NCBI GenBank assembly: GCA_002049985.1
Contig: MVCY01000007.1
Location: 1-17,600 of the forward strand
Source of the DNA: Candidatus Latescibacteria bacterium 4484_181
GTDB taxonomy: Bacteria; Latescibacterota; MVCY01
Direction: 5' to 3'
DNA length: 17,600 bases
Each line of letters begins with the position of its first letter. The stretch's first letter is position 1. Below are positions 1-7,868 of the stretch, piece after piece. Under the pieces are notes generated by a model. It was given only the letters and a program-made list of their open reading frames with translations, was not told the origin of the DNA and searched no databases. The translations under genes were made by a program, and so were the position numbers.

Positions 1-763
1 AACACTGGCACCCGAACACAGGTGGCTGTAATCCTGATGGATTGGTCACCCATTATTTTCCTGGTCTCATTGACCATCTTCATCTCTTCCTCGGTGTACC
101 CATTTGGGCCGAAGGCATTCTTCTGGGGGATTTGAGGCAGAACATTGAAGGCAATCTGATGAGGAAATACCTCGTTTTTCTCGTTCCGGCCGTTTAGCGC
201 GGCCTGTGACTGTCTTTTCAGTTCGAAGCTGGCTTTAAGTCCGGCGCCGGAGACTGCCTGGTAGGTGGAGGCCACCACCCGTTTCACCCCAGCCGCATCG
301 TGCAGTGGCTTCAGCACACCCGTTTCACCCCAGCCGCATCGTGCAGTGGCTTCAGCACCACCACCAGTTGAATGGTGGAACAGTTAGGGTTGGCGATGAT
401 TCCTTTATGTTTCTTGATCTCCTCCGGGTTCACCTCAGGCACCACCAGCGGCACCTGCGGGTCCATTCTGAAGGCGCTGGTGTTGTCAATCACCACCGCT
501 CCAGCCTTCACCGCACAGGGGACAAACCAGCGACTGACTGCGCTGCCTGCCGAGGAGAGCACAATATCAATCCCTCTGAAACTGCCCTCCTTCAATTCTT
601 CTACAGGAATCTGCTCCCCTTTGAAAAGCAATCTCTTTCCGACTGAGCGAGCAGAGGCTAACAGTCTCAGCCTCTCCACCGGGAAATCTCTCTCCTCCAG
701 GATCTGTCGCATCACCTGCCCGACGGCTCCAGTGGCACCAACAATAGCTACATTATATCCCAT
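1..763 (-). pseudogene. asd: aspartate-semialdehyde dehydrogenase, partial at the left edge and frameshifted
   Basis: Reduces aspartyl-phosphate to aspartate semialdehyde with NADPH, the step after aspartokinase towards threonine, methionine and lysine. From the ATG at 763 (AGGAGG about 11 nt upstream) the frame gives a typical N-terminus: nucleotide-binding GATGAVG at residues 9-15, SSAGSAVS near 70-77, and the active-site cysteine C128 in ANPNCSTIQ. The frame stops at 311 after residue 150 because a 41-bp segment is tandemly duplicated (276-358). Removing one copy rejoins LKPLHDAAGVKRV to VASTYQAVSGAG in the conserved frame, which then stays open to base 1 and ends in ITATCVRVPV. About 240 codons of an expected 330-340 are visible, and the rest lies beyond the left edge. 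It is the last visible gene of the hom-thrC-apgM-lysC-asd operon, 22 bp after lysC. Family identity is sure. Whether the frameshift is biological or an assembly error is not. Confidence 0.9.
276..358. repeat. 41-bp perfect tandem duplication inside asd
   Basis: The segment starting CACCCGTTTCACCCCAGCC at 276 recurs at 317. Two copies of a 41-bp unit plus one extra matching base lie directly head to tail without a mismatch. Because 41 is not a multiple of three, the second copy shifts the asd reading frame. One copy fits the conserved Asd protein exactly, so the other is the insertion. Confidence 0.95.
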
Positions 764-785
764 ACCCCTGCAACCTCCTGTCGTA

Positions 786-1997
786 CTATTCCAGTTCGAA
801 GGCTTTGTGTAGAGCCTTCACTGCCTCTTCTACTTCTGGTCTCCGCACTACACAGGAGATCTTTATCTCCGAAGTGCTGATCATCTCGATGTTGATCCCC
901 TTCTCTGCCAGGGCCTGAAACATTCGGGCGGCTACTCCAGAGTGACTCCGCATCCCCAGTCCCACAATAGATACCTTGGCGATGTCATTATCGGCCACCA
1001 CGTCTTTGAATTCCATCTCAGTTCTTAATTTCTCAATACACCCTAAGGCCTGGAGCAGCTCCGATTCAGGCACAGTAAAAGACATATCGGTGGTGCCGCT
1101 GTCGCTCACATTCTGAATGATCATATCTACGTTGATATTAGCCTGGGCAAGGGAGCCAAATATTCGGGCTGCCACGCCAGGACGGTCGGGAACCTCTCGA
1201 ATGGTCACCTTGGCCTCACTGTCGTCATAGGCTATTCCTCTTACCAAAATCTCCTCCATCTGCTTCTCCTCTTCTTTTACTATCGTGCCTGGATTTTCAT
1301 TGAAGCTGGAACGGACGTGAAGCAGTACTTTGTATTGCTTGGCCAGTTCAACCGAGCGGGTATGCAGTACCTTGGCCCCGGAGCTGGCCAGCTCAAGCAT
1401 CTCATCGTAGGAGATAGCATCCAGTTTTCTCGCTCTGGGGACAATTCGCGGGTCAGCAGTGTATACACCATCCACGTCGGTCAGAATCTCACACTGTTCG
1501 GCCCCCAGGGCATAGGCCAGTGCCACTGCTGTGGTGTCTGACCCACCCCTGCCCAGAGTCGTAACCTCATGCTCTGGGCTTACACCTTGAAATCCAGCCA
1601 CTACGACTATCTTCCCCTTCTTCAACTCCTCCTGAACCCGATAGGGGCGAACGGCCTTAATCCTGGCCTTGGTGTGGACAGTATCTGTTACAATACCGCT
1701 CTGGGAGCCGGTGAAGGAGATGGCGGGAAATCCCATAGAATTTATGGCCATCGACAACAGGGCCATTGCTACCCTTTCACCGGAGGAGAGCAGCATATCC
1801 AGTTCCCGTCCGCTGGGCCGATCGGTAATCTTGGTCGCCAGATTAAGCAGTCGATCAGTGGTGTCACCCATAGCTGAAATCACCACTGCTACATCATAGC
1901 CTTTCTTCTTCAGGGAGACAATCCGCAGCGCTGCCCTTTTGATTAGCTCAGGCGTAGCCACTGACGTGCCCCCGTATTTCTGAACTATGAGATTCAT
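786..1997 (-). CDS. lysC: aspartokinase (monofunctional, two ACT domains)
   Basis: Phosphorylates aspartate with ATP, the first step of the aspartate family pathway. At 403 aa it has the length of single-function LysC enzymes. The kinase domain covers about residues 1-235: KYGGTS at 7-12, SSGER at 71-75, GRGGSDTTA at 149-157 and TDVDGVYTADPR at 173-184. Two ACT domains follow (about 263-335 and 342-403), the usual site of feedback inhibition by lysine and/or threonine. The ATG at 1997 directly follows the TAG of the apgM-like gene (TAGATG), with a GGAGGAG ribosome site inside that gene, so translation is probably coupled. An internal ATG at codon 247 (position 1259) has GAGGAG six bases upstream. 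It would give a separate 157-aa ACT subunit, as in the Bacillus-type alpha/beta aspartokinases. Confidence 0.95.
   Translation of the reverse strand: MNLIVQKYGGTSVATPELIKRAALRIVSLKKKGYDVAVVISAMGDTTDRLLNLATKITDRPSGRELDMLLSSGERVAMALLSMAINSMGFPAISFTGSQSGIVTDTVHTKARIKAVRPYRVQEELKKGKIVVVAGFQGVSPEHEVTTLGRGGSDTTAVALAYALGAEQCEILTDVDGVYTADPRIVPRARKLDAISYDEMLELASSGAKVLHTRSVELAKQYKVLLHVRSSFNENPGTIVKEEEKQMEEILVRGIAYDDSEAKVTIREVPDRPGVAARIFGSLAQANINVDMIIQNVSDSGTTDMSFTVPESELLQALGCIEKLRTEMEFKDVVADNDIAKVSIVGLGMRSHSGVAARMFQALAEKGINIEMISTSEIKISCVVRRPEVEEAVKALHKAFELE
1257..1271 (-). promoter_or_regulatory. internal ribosome site and start inside lysC (possible beta subunit)
   Basis: On the minus strand GAGGAG (1271-1266) sits six bases before an in-frame ATG (1259-1257) at codon 247, between the kinase and ACT domains. 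Aspartokinases of Bacillus and Corynebacterium make a regulatory beta subunit from an internal start at the equivalent place. The same arrangement here is an inference from motif, spacing and position. Confidence 0.5.
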
Positions 1998-3188
1998 CTA
2001 CTCCTCCAAATCGATGAATTGCCGAATCAACTGGTGCCCTCTTTCAATCCTCAAACTTCCTTTCTCTGCCTCTGTTTCACTGAAAGCCAACATATCATCT
2101 GGAGTAATATTCTCAGAGAAGATGGCCACCGGCACTGGCTCCCGCGTGTGAGTCCTCACTGTCAGTGGAGTGCGATGATCGGGCAAGACCATAATCCTGA
2201 ACTGGCCGAGGCTGGACAAGCCTTCTAACATCTTTGCGACCACCAGATGGTCAAACTGTTCAATCGCCTGGAGTTTTGCCCTCAAGTCTGCACTATGAGC
2301 TGCCTCATCCGGTGCCTCCACATGGACATAGACCAGGTCCAACTCACGAAGGGCATCTAAGGCATATTGGGCCTTGCCTGAGTAATTGGTGTCTAAATAG
2401 CCGGTGACGCCGGGGACATCGATCACCCTGAGACCCGCAGCCATACCAATGCCCTTCACCAGGTCCACTGCGGAGACAACCCCCCCGGCCAGGCCGAAAC
2501 GCTCCCCTATGGAGGGGAGTCTCAGGCTCCGCCCCTGTCCCCACAACCAGATCATATTCGCCGGCAGCTTCCCCTGAGAAAGCCTTCTGCGGTTAAGCTC
2601 TGCCGTGTTTAGAACATCTACAGAATTGAACATAAGCCTTCTAATCAACTCCTGCCCTTCACCCCGGGGAAGATGCTCATCAATCTGCTGGCCGGTGATG
2701 TCATGTGGGGGTGTGGTGCAAAGTCTCTCTGGCCCATCTTTGATGACTACCAAGTGGCGATAGCTCACACCGGGGTGAAACTTCACCCTTTCTGTTCCCA
2801 GTCTGTCCGAAAGAAGCTCGATCAGTTCGAAGGCTTCCTGGGTGCTGATGTGCCCGGCGCTGTAGTCCACAAGCTTGCCGTTCTGACAGGTAACCAAATT
2901 ACATCTGAATGCCACGTCGTCAGAGCCCAGGATTATCCCCATCCCCGCTGCCTCTAAGGGAGAGCGTCCGGTGTAATGGACGGTGGTGTCATAGCCCAAA
3001 ATCTCTAGATTGGCGACATCACTTCCCGGTGGACGAGAATCGGGGATAGTCTTCACCAACCCACCGATGCCGTTGTGGGCAATATAGTCCATATTGGGGG
3101 TATGAGCCTCTTCCAGGGGTGTCCTGCCCCCCAGTTCCGCTATGGGGTAGTCGGCCATTCCATCGCCTATCAGGATTGCGTACTTCAA
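1998..3188 (-). CDS. apgM: ApgM-family phosphotransferase, probable alternative homoserine kinase
   Basis: This 396-aa protein belongs to the archaeal-type cofactor-independent phosphoglycerate mutase family (alkaline phosphatase superfamily). Metal and catalytic motifs are in place: GDGMAD at 8-13 (D9), GSDVANLEILGYD at 55-67 with the probable phospho-accepting S56, APDEAAH at 292-298 (D294, H298), and LPDHRTPLTVRTHT at 335-348 (D337, H338, H347). A subfamily in threonine gene clusters has been proposed to be the homoserine kinase. Here the gene lies between thrC and lysC, hom is in the same operon, and no GHMP-type thrB is visible, so homoserine phosphorylation is the likely role; mutase activity is the alternative. 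The start is TTG at 3188 with GAGGAG upstream. The stop abuts the lysC ATG. Confidence 0.85.
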   Translation of the reverse strand: MKYAILIGDGMADYPIAELGGRTPLEEAHTPNMDYIAHNGIGGLVKTIPDSRPPGSDVANLEILGYDTTVHYTGRSPLEAAGMGIILGSDDVAFRCNLVTCQNGKLVDYSAGHISTQEAFELIELLSDRLGTERVKFHPGVSYRHLVVIKDGPERLCTTPPHDITGQQIDEHLPRGEGQELIRRLMFNSVDVLNTAELNRRRLSQGKLPANMIWLWGQGRSLRLPSIGERFGLAGGVVSAVDLVKGIGMAAGLRVIDVPGVTGYLDTNYSGKAQYALDALRELDLVYVHVEAPDEAAHSADLRAKLQAIEQFDHLVVAKMLEGLSSLGQFRIMVLPDHRTPLTVRTHTREPVPVAIFSENITPDDMLAFSETEAEKGSLRIERGHQLIRQFIDLEE

Positions 3189-3248
3189 ATTCGCTCCTCA
3201 CAATTTTGGATACAACACCTTTTCCCCCTATTTGTGATCATCAGTGTG

Positions 3249-4307
3249 CTAAAGTCCTATCTCTGTCAGCACTGCCTCGGCCTCTGCCTCTACCGTTACC
3301 GGCTTTTGGGCCACGGCGATGGCCCGGTCTGGGTCCTTTAGCCCGTGTCCGGTGAGCAGACAGACGGCCGTCTCGTCTTTTTTGAAAAAGTCCCTTTGTG
3401 CCAGTTTGATCAGTCCAGCCACCGAGGCAGCCGAAGCCGGCTCGCAGAATATCCCCTCATAACGGGCCACCATCTGGTAGGCTTCCAAGATCTGCTCGTC
3501 GGTGACGGTGTCGATCAAGCCACCAGATTGGTCACGTGCCAGCTCTGCTTTCTTCCAGCTTGCAGGATTGCCAATCCTGATGGCAGTGGCTATGGTCTCC
3601 GGCTTCTCCACCGGGTGGCCCAGAACGATAGGAGCAGCCCCAGCAGCCTGAAAGCCCAACATCTTGGGGAGTCGGTCGCTCTTCCCCGCTTGATGGTATT
3701 CCTGATAACCTTTCCAATAGGCAGTGATGTTTCCAGCGTTTCCCACCGGCAAAATGTGGTAGTCGGGAGCCATCCCCCCTAAGTGGTCACATATCTCAAA
3801 AGCGGCCGTTTTTTGCCCCTCTATGCGGTGAGGATTAATAGAGTTGACCAATGTAATAGGATAGTGCTCAGTGATATACTTTGCCAACCGTAAGGCATCA
3901 TCGAAGTTTCCCTTCACAGCCACCACTTTTGCCCCTTCAATCATCGCTTGGGCTAGTTTCCCCAGAGCGATGTGCCCTTGGGGAATAAGCACCACTGCTC
4001 TAATCCCCGCCCGGGTGGCATAAGCAGCTGCCGAGGCGGAGGTATTCCCCGTGGAGGCGCACATAACCGCCTTCGCACCCTCTTCCACCGCTTTTGAGAC
4101 AGCCACGGTCATCCCACGGTCCTTAAATGAACCAGTGGGATTGAGCCCCTCGTACTTGAAGAACAGATTTATCTTCAAGTTAATTTCTTTTGCAAGATTC
4201 TGGGCAGGGATAAGTGGGGTGTTGCCCTCCAAAAGGGTTATCACAGGGGTTTTCTCTGTTACAGGCAGATAATCTCGGTATCTCTCAATCACTCCCCTCC
4301 AGACCAC
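3249..4307 (-). CDS. thrC: threonine synthase (PLP-dependent)
   Basis: Converts O-phosphohomoserine to threonine. At 352 aa it is a short, plant/Bacillus-type ThrC of fold-type II. Visible motifs are LLEGNTPL at 25-32, GLNPTGSFKDRGM at 54-66 with the PLP-binding lysine K62, STGNTSASAAAYA at 85-97, the phosphate-binding loop GNAGN at 189-193, and CLLTGHGLKDP near 316-326. The start is GTG at 4307, preceded by AAGGAG with a six-base spacer; no ATG gives the conserved N-terminus. It lies 69 bp after hom and 60 bp before the apgM-like gene on the same strand, so hom, the kinase candidate and thrC together cover aspartate semialdehyde to threonine. Confidence 0.95.
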   Translation of the reverse strand: MVWRGVIERYRDYLPVTEKTPVITLLEGNTPLIPAQNLAKEINLKINLFFKYEGLNPTGSFKDRGMTVAVSKAVEEGAKAVMCASTGNTSASAAAYATRAGIRAVVLIPQGHIALGKLAQAMIEGAKVVAVKGNFDDALRLAKYITEHYPITLVNSINPHRIEGQKTAAFEICDHLGGMAPDYHILPVGNAGNITAYWKGYQEYHQAGKSDRLPKMLGFQAAGAAPIVLGHPVEKPETIATAIRIGNPASWKKAELARDQSGGLIDTVTDEQILEAYQMVARYEGIFCEPASAASVAGLIKLAQRDFFKKDETAVCLLTGHGLKDPDRAIAVAQKPVTVEAEAEAVLTEIGL

Positions 4308-4376
4308 AGTAATCTCCTTTCCTCATCTTTCAAATCCCCTATTTTCCCTCTTTCCAGTTTATGGACAAATTCTGGT

Positions 4377-5675
4377 CTAGACCTCCTCCACTCTGATTAC
4401 CTGAGTGGGAGCCTTCACCACTGGGAGCTGGTCGATGTTGCTAATTGCCAGGCGCATCGCCTTCTCTTTGGCCCGATGGGTCATCATCACAATCGGGACA
4501 GCTCCTCCCTGGCGCCTCTCCTTCTGGATAACGGAGGCGATGCTTATGCCCTCTACGGCCAGCAGGCGGGCAATCTCAGCCAAAACTCCCGGCTTATCTA
4601 TCACGGTGAAACGAAAATAGTAAGGTGTCTCCACTTCCTCCATATGGAGAAGTGTGAGTCGTTCATCAGCGGGCAGCATCTGGTTTACAGTGGGCAGGGA
4701 CTGTCGGATATTTTGTTGGGCTATTTCAATCACATCGGCCACCACTGCACTGGCCGTGGGCATCTCACCGGCACCCTTCCCGTAGAAGATCTGAGTGCCC
4801 ACGGCATCGCCAGTAAGCTCCACAGAATTAAACTCATCTCTCACATCTGCCAGGAGTGTCCCGGAGGGAATAAGTACCGGGTGAACACGGGCCTCAATCC
4901 GAGTCTCTAATCGTTTGGCAATTGCCAACAATTTAATAGTGTAGCCCAGCTCTCTGGCGTATGTTATGTCCTGAGGAGCGACCTTTTCAATCCCCTCACA
5001 GAAGATATCCTCCACCCCAATGGAGGCGTTGAAGCCGACCCTCAACAGAATGGAGAGCTTTTGAGCGGCGTCCTGACCGCTGATGTCCAAGGTGGGATCA
5101 GCCTCGGCATATCCCCTCTGCTGGGCCTGGCGCAAAGCCCCCTGGAAGCTACTTCCGTCCTGAGCCATCCTGGTCAAGATATAATTTGTCGTACCGTTTA
5201 GTATCCCGTAGAGTTTCTCTATGCGGTTGGCCACCAGCCCTTCCCTGAGGATCCGGATTATGGGTATACCCCCACAGACACTGGCTTCAAAGAACAGAAG
5301 GACGCCGTTTTTCTCTGCCGCCTGCAGAAGTTCCTTCCCGTGTTGGGAAAGCACGGCCTTGTTAGCGGTGACCACACTTTTCCCTTTTTCCAGAGCACTA
5401 AGAATGTATGTCCTAGCGGGCTCTATGCCCCCGATAAGCTCAATTACAACAGAAATGCGGCTGTCGTCGATTATCTCATAGGCATCTGTGGTCAAAATCT
5501 CTCCGGGCAGCTCAATCCCTCTGGGGGTAGTAACATCTAGGTCGGCAATTCTGACCAACTCGAGATCAAATCCCCTGCCGTAGCAGAGCTCTGCGGAGCG
5601 TTCCAGAAGCAATCTGGCAACACCCCGCCCTATTGTTCCCAAACCTATCAGTCCAACCTGGATTTCTCTCTCCAT
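4377..5675 (-). CDS. hom: homoserine dehydrogenase with C-terminal ACT domain
   Basis: Reduces aspartate semialdehyde to homoserine with NAD(P)H. The 432-aa length fits the monofunctional Hom of most bacteria. The Rossmann domain starts with GLIGLGTIGRGVA (8-20), followed by TANKAVLS (103-110), the catalytic-domain signature GILNGTTNYIL (157-167) and AEADPTLDISGQDAAQKL (190-207). An ACT domain (about 354-430: FTVIDKPGVLAEIA) suggests end-product control, probably by threonine. The start is ATG at 5675; GGAGG lies only four bases upstream within a purine-rich run, a short but workable spacing. It is the first gene of the hom-thrC-apgM-lysC-asd operon. About 410 bp of non-coding sequence separates it from the PHP gene, with a candidate promoter there. 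Confidence 0.95.
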   Translation of the reverse strand: MEREIQVGLIGLGTIGRGVARLLLERSAELCYGRGFDLELVRIADLDVTTPRGIELPGEILTTDAYEIIDDSRISVVIELIGGIEPARTYILSALEKGKSVVTANKAVLSQHGKELLQAAEKNGVLLFFEASVCGGIPIIRILREGLVANRIEKLYGILNGTTNYILTRMAQDGSSFQGALRQAQQRGYAEADPTLDISGQDAAQKLSILLRVGFNASIGVEDIFCEGIEKVAPQDITYARELGYTIKLLAIAKRLETRIEARVHPVLIPSGTLLADVRDEFNSVELTGDAVGTQIFYGKGAGEMPTASAVVADVIEIAQQNIRQSLPTVNQMLPADERLTLLHMEEVETPYYFRFTVIDKPGVLAEIARLLAVEGISIASVIQKERRQGGAVPIVMMTHRAKEKAMRLAISNIDQLPVVKAPTQVIRVEEV

Positions 5676-5748
5676 CCCTCCTCCCTAGTGTGACATCCGA
5701 CGGCTGAGACAAAATCCCGGCTCTACACGCTGTTTAAGAAATCTAGGA

Positions 5749-5762
5749 ACCCCTTTTGGGGT
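5749..5762. other. short perfect hairpin in the hom leader
   Basis: ACCCC-TTTT-GGGGT forms a 5-bp perfect stem with a 4-nt loop. On the hom-sense (minus) strand the following bases (TCCTAGATTTCTT) are only loosely T-rich, so this is at best a weak terminator or attenuator and could be chance. Confidence 0.3.
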
Positions 5763-5993
5763 ATAGACAACGACCTAAAGGGAAATTTGTAGGGGACTTT
5801 CTACACTACTCTTCTGGGTAGAGAAAGATAGAATTTGACAGGTGAACGAATTGGATCGCCCGCACTACAGAAGAAAAACCTAAAAAGTTATGGGATAAAA
5901 GTCAGAATCTAATCGCTGGTTTCACAAGGCTTACCGTGAACAGGTCCCATATAAGGGTAATAATTACTGTTCTGAAATTTGCCAATGGATATT

Positions 5994-6022
5994 AATTTAA
6001 TAACTTTTCTTTTCTTAGACAA
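5994..6022 (-). promoter_or_regulatory. candidate sigma70-type promoter for the hom operon
   Basis: On the minus strand TTGTCT (6022-6017) and TAAATT (5999-5994) are separated by exactly 17 bp. Each box matches the consensus at 4 of 6 positions. The same -10 hexamer occurs in the stronger nrdD promoter. Transcription from here would give a leader of about 310 nt before the hom ATG. Confidence 0.4.
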
Positions 6023-6086
6023 GGGAAAAATTTGAGAAAAGCCGGTATAGCCTAAGAATGGACCCTTTGAATCTCCCAATAAGAAC

Positions 6087-7667
6087 TCAAACAATCGGCT
6101 GAACCCAAATCGGGTTTGTAATACAGAGATTGCCCTTCCTGGTCTGTGCCTCAATTCGGAAGTAGCACGGTTCTTCTATCTTCAGATTGGGTATGCTGGT
6201 GAAGTGGAAACAAGGCCTTCTGAAAACTCTGATCTTGCGCTCTTCTCTTTTAGACAGAATCCCTTGAAATACCTCTATTTTCTCAAATTCTCCAAACTCG
6301 TCAATGGTCTTTGCCTCCATATGTAGGGTAAAGCTTTTGCCGGTTAGAGTTTCTCCTATCTCAGCTTTTTCTCCCTGGTTATTATGAACTTGGAAGACCA
6401 CAAATGGGCCATCAGTGATGATGGAGCGTCCGCTACGGAGGGCCTCCAGAACAGTCTTTTCGCTCAGCTTTCCCCTCACCAACACGCAGGCACGGACCTT
6501 CCCGAAGCAATTGTGGTTGGTTTCAGCTATCTTCAAGAAAGGGATTCTGATGCGGCGGGATCGGTTGAAATCTCCGTGGGCGTCGTTGCCAGCTAGGGCG
6601 AAGATTCGTCTGCCTGCCAAAAGCAACTCAATCCACCTCTGTTTGCCCCGAAAAAAACCTAAATCCTTGAAGCCGTTCCAGAACTGAAGACCGCTCAGTC
6701 CACGCTCCTCAAAATCGGCCCTCTCCCAGCTGCGGCGCCGAAGGACCAGTCTCTGCGTCAGAGGCGTCATCGCACAGGGATGGGCCGCGTAAGCTACACC
6801 ACCCTGGGCCTCCACTTTGGAAAGTACCTCCCCAAGAGACAGGCTCGGTGGAAACTTAAACAGTCTTTCCGCACTGTCACCTGAGCCAGGAATAAACTGC
6901 TCGATGCCATATCCAAGCAGGTGGATATTCTTTCCCCACCTGTTGCTACAGGAGATCTCTTCGCCCACCAAAACCGCAACATTTTCAGTCGTTAGATTCA
7001 ACTCTGCTGCTTCCGCCCGCAACTGCTCCCAAAGGGGCAGCGCAGGGCTGTTCTTTATTGGATCCCCAGGATAGTTATCCAGGTCGTACGAGTGGTCGGT
7101 AATTGCTATCCAACCAAATCCCATAGCCTGCGCCATTTGCACGGCAGCAGCCACAGGAGTACCAAACTCTACCTGATCAGAGGTGTATATGCTGTGGAAG
7201 TGTGCCTCCCCATAATACCACCCCTGGCTTTGAGGAAGAGGTTGGGAGGCTATTTGCACCAGGAGCGGGGCATGGCTGGTATGACGATAGTTGTCGTTCC
7301 GAACTATGTGGTTCCTCTTTTTGTCCCGAAACGACAGTTCAACATCAACAGACGCCACTCCTGTCTCCAGCGGATCTATGGCAAACACCCTGTGCCAGAT
7401 GAGGCTCTCTATCCTCTCCCCTATTGGGAAACATACCACCTGTGAACGGCCAGAACTGTATCTAACACACACAGACACCCGTTCTAACCAGATGGGGTAG
7501 AGGTTGGCGTCTTTAATCAAACATAAAACGGGCAACTGCCTCGATGGTTCAACCCGAAAGGGGGCATCGGCAAGTATCTCTGGCTGCCGCCTCTTCAGAA
7601 AACTGGGGCAGTGAGGGAACGTATAGTGCATTTCAGCATATAGGGCTAAATAGACAGGAGTAAACAC
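6087..7667 (-). CDS. PHP-domain metal-dependent hydrolase-like protein, function unknown
   Basis: A 526-aa protein with a complete set of PHP (polymerase and histidinol phosphatase) metal-ligand motifs: HFHS (H156, H158), ITDHS (D191, H192), GEE (235-237), H249 in NIHLLGYG, AAHP (H296) and GNDAHGD (D362, H364). PHP enzymes usually hydrolyse phosphoesters with a di- or trinuclear metal centre. About 150 residues precede the PHP domain and about 150 follow it; both read as beta-rich and I do not recognise them. There is no obvious signal peptide or membrane segment. The start is GTG at 7667 with an excellent AAGGAGGAATCT ribosome site. It has its own promoter (7726-7754), divergent from nrdD, and appears monocistronic. 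Its substrate cannot be read from the sequence; a phosphoesterase is the reasonable default. Confidence 0.8.
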   Translation of the reverse strand: MFTPVYLALYAEMHYTFPHCPSFLKRRQPEILADAPFRVEPSRQLPVLCLIKDANLYPIWLERVSVCVRYSSGRSQVVCFPIGERIESLIWHRVFAIDPLETGVASVDVELSFRDKKRNHIVRNDNYRHTSHAPLLVQIASQPLPQSQGWYYGEAHFHSIYTSDQVEFGTPVAAAVQMAQAMGFGWIAITDHSYDLDNYPGDPIKNSPALPLWEQLRAEAAELNLTTENVAVLVGEEISCSNRWGKNIHLLGYGIEQFIPGSGDSAERLFKFPPSLSLGEVLSKVEAQGGVAYAAHPCAMTPLTQRLVLRRRSWERADFEERGLSGLQFWNGFKDLGFFRGKQRWIELLLAGRRIFALAGNDAHGDFNRSRRIRIPFLKIAETNHNCFGKVRACVLVRGKLSEKTVLEALRSGRSIITDGPFVVFQVHNNQGEKAEIGETLTGKSFTLHMEAKTIDEFGEFEKIEVFQGILSKREERKIRVFRRPCFHFTSIPNLKIEEPCYFRIEAQTRKGNLCITNPIWVQPIV

Positions 7668-7725
7668 AGATTCCTCCTTCTCCGCAAACAGTTAGCGGTT
7701 GTCACCGTTCCAGTGGGTACATAAA

Positions 7726-7754
7726 TATATACTACATTTAGCCACGAGCGTCAA
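7726..7754 (-). promoter_or_regulatory. promoter of the PHP gene
   Basis: On the minus strand TTGACG (7754-7749, 5 of 6 consensus) is followed after 17 bp by TATATA (7731-7726). It lies about 60 bp before the GTG start and faces away from the nrdD promoter. Confidence 0.6.
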
Positions 7755-7814
7755 AGATTTTTTAGGCAATCCTCAAACTGGCCCTCCCATGCAGCCTGAT
7801 ATGGCACTCTAGAA

Positions 7815-7830
7815 ACACAACAGATTGTGG
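7815..7830 (+). promoter_or_regulatory. NrdR box 1 (upstream)
   Basis: The 16-mer ACACAACAGATTGTGG matches the published NrdR-box consensus acaCwAtATaTwGtgt at 13 of 16 positions. Its start is exactly 31 bp (three helical turns) before the start of box 2, the spacing known for functional paired NrdR boxes. NrdR is the ATP-cone repressor of ribonucleotide reductase operons. No nrdR gene is in this window. Confidence 0.75.
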
Positions 7831-7845
7831 TGCCCAAAAAAAATC

Positions 7846-7861
7846 CCACGATATATAGTAT
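7846..7861 (+). promoter_or_regulatory. NrdR box 2 (next to the nrdD promoter)
   Basis: The 16-mer CCACGATATATAGTAT matches the NrdR-box consensus at 13 of 16 positions, with the central ATATATAG intact. It ends eight bases before the nrdD -35 box, so occupancy of the pair would be expected to block RNA polymerase. Confidence 0.78.
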
Positions 7862-7868
7862 TTTTTTC

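Larger units (their letters stand above)
5676..6086. other. non-coding region upstream of hom (possible long leader)
   Basis: This 411-bp stretch lies between the PHP gene and hom, both on the minus strand. It is AT-rich at 5940-6050. I see a candidate minus-strand promoter (5994-6022) and one small hairpin (5749-5762). I looked for lysine-riboswitch, T-box and SAM-riboswitch landmarks and for a leader peptide rich in Thr/Ile codons, and recognised none. Confidence 0.5.

Noticed and set aside
372..812. 146-codon plus-strand open frame opposite asd
   Set aside because: Antisense to asd; the translation is low-complexity (Ser/Thr/Pro) and unrecognisable.
5676..5990. Lysine riboswitch, T-box or SAM riboswitch in the hom leader
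   Set aside because: None of the conserved core sequences was found on the minus strand, for example the T-box TGGNACCGCG.
5909..6154. 81-codon minus-strand open frame overlapping the end of the PHP gene
   Set aside because: No ribosome site, no family resemblance, and it starts inside the PHP gene in another frame. Its last 13 codons were considered as a leader peptide for hom but contain no run of Thr or Ile codons.
7719..7736. Third NrdR box over the PHP promoter
   Set aside because: The core ATATATAC is similar, but the outer positions mostly fail; about 9 of 16 match, as expected for AT-rich promoter DNA.
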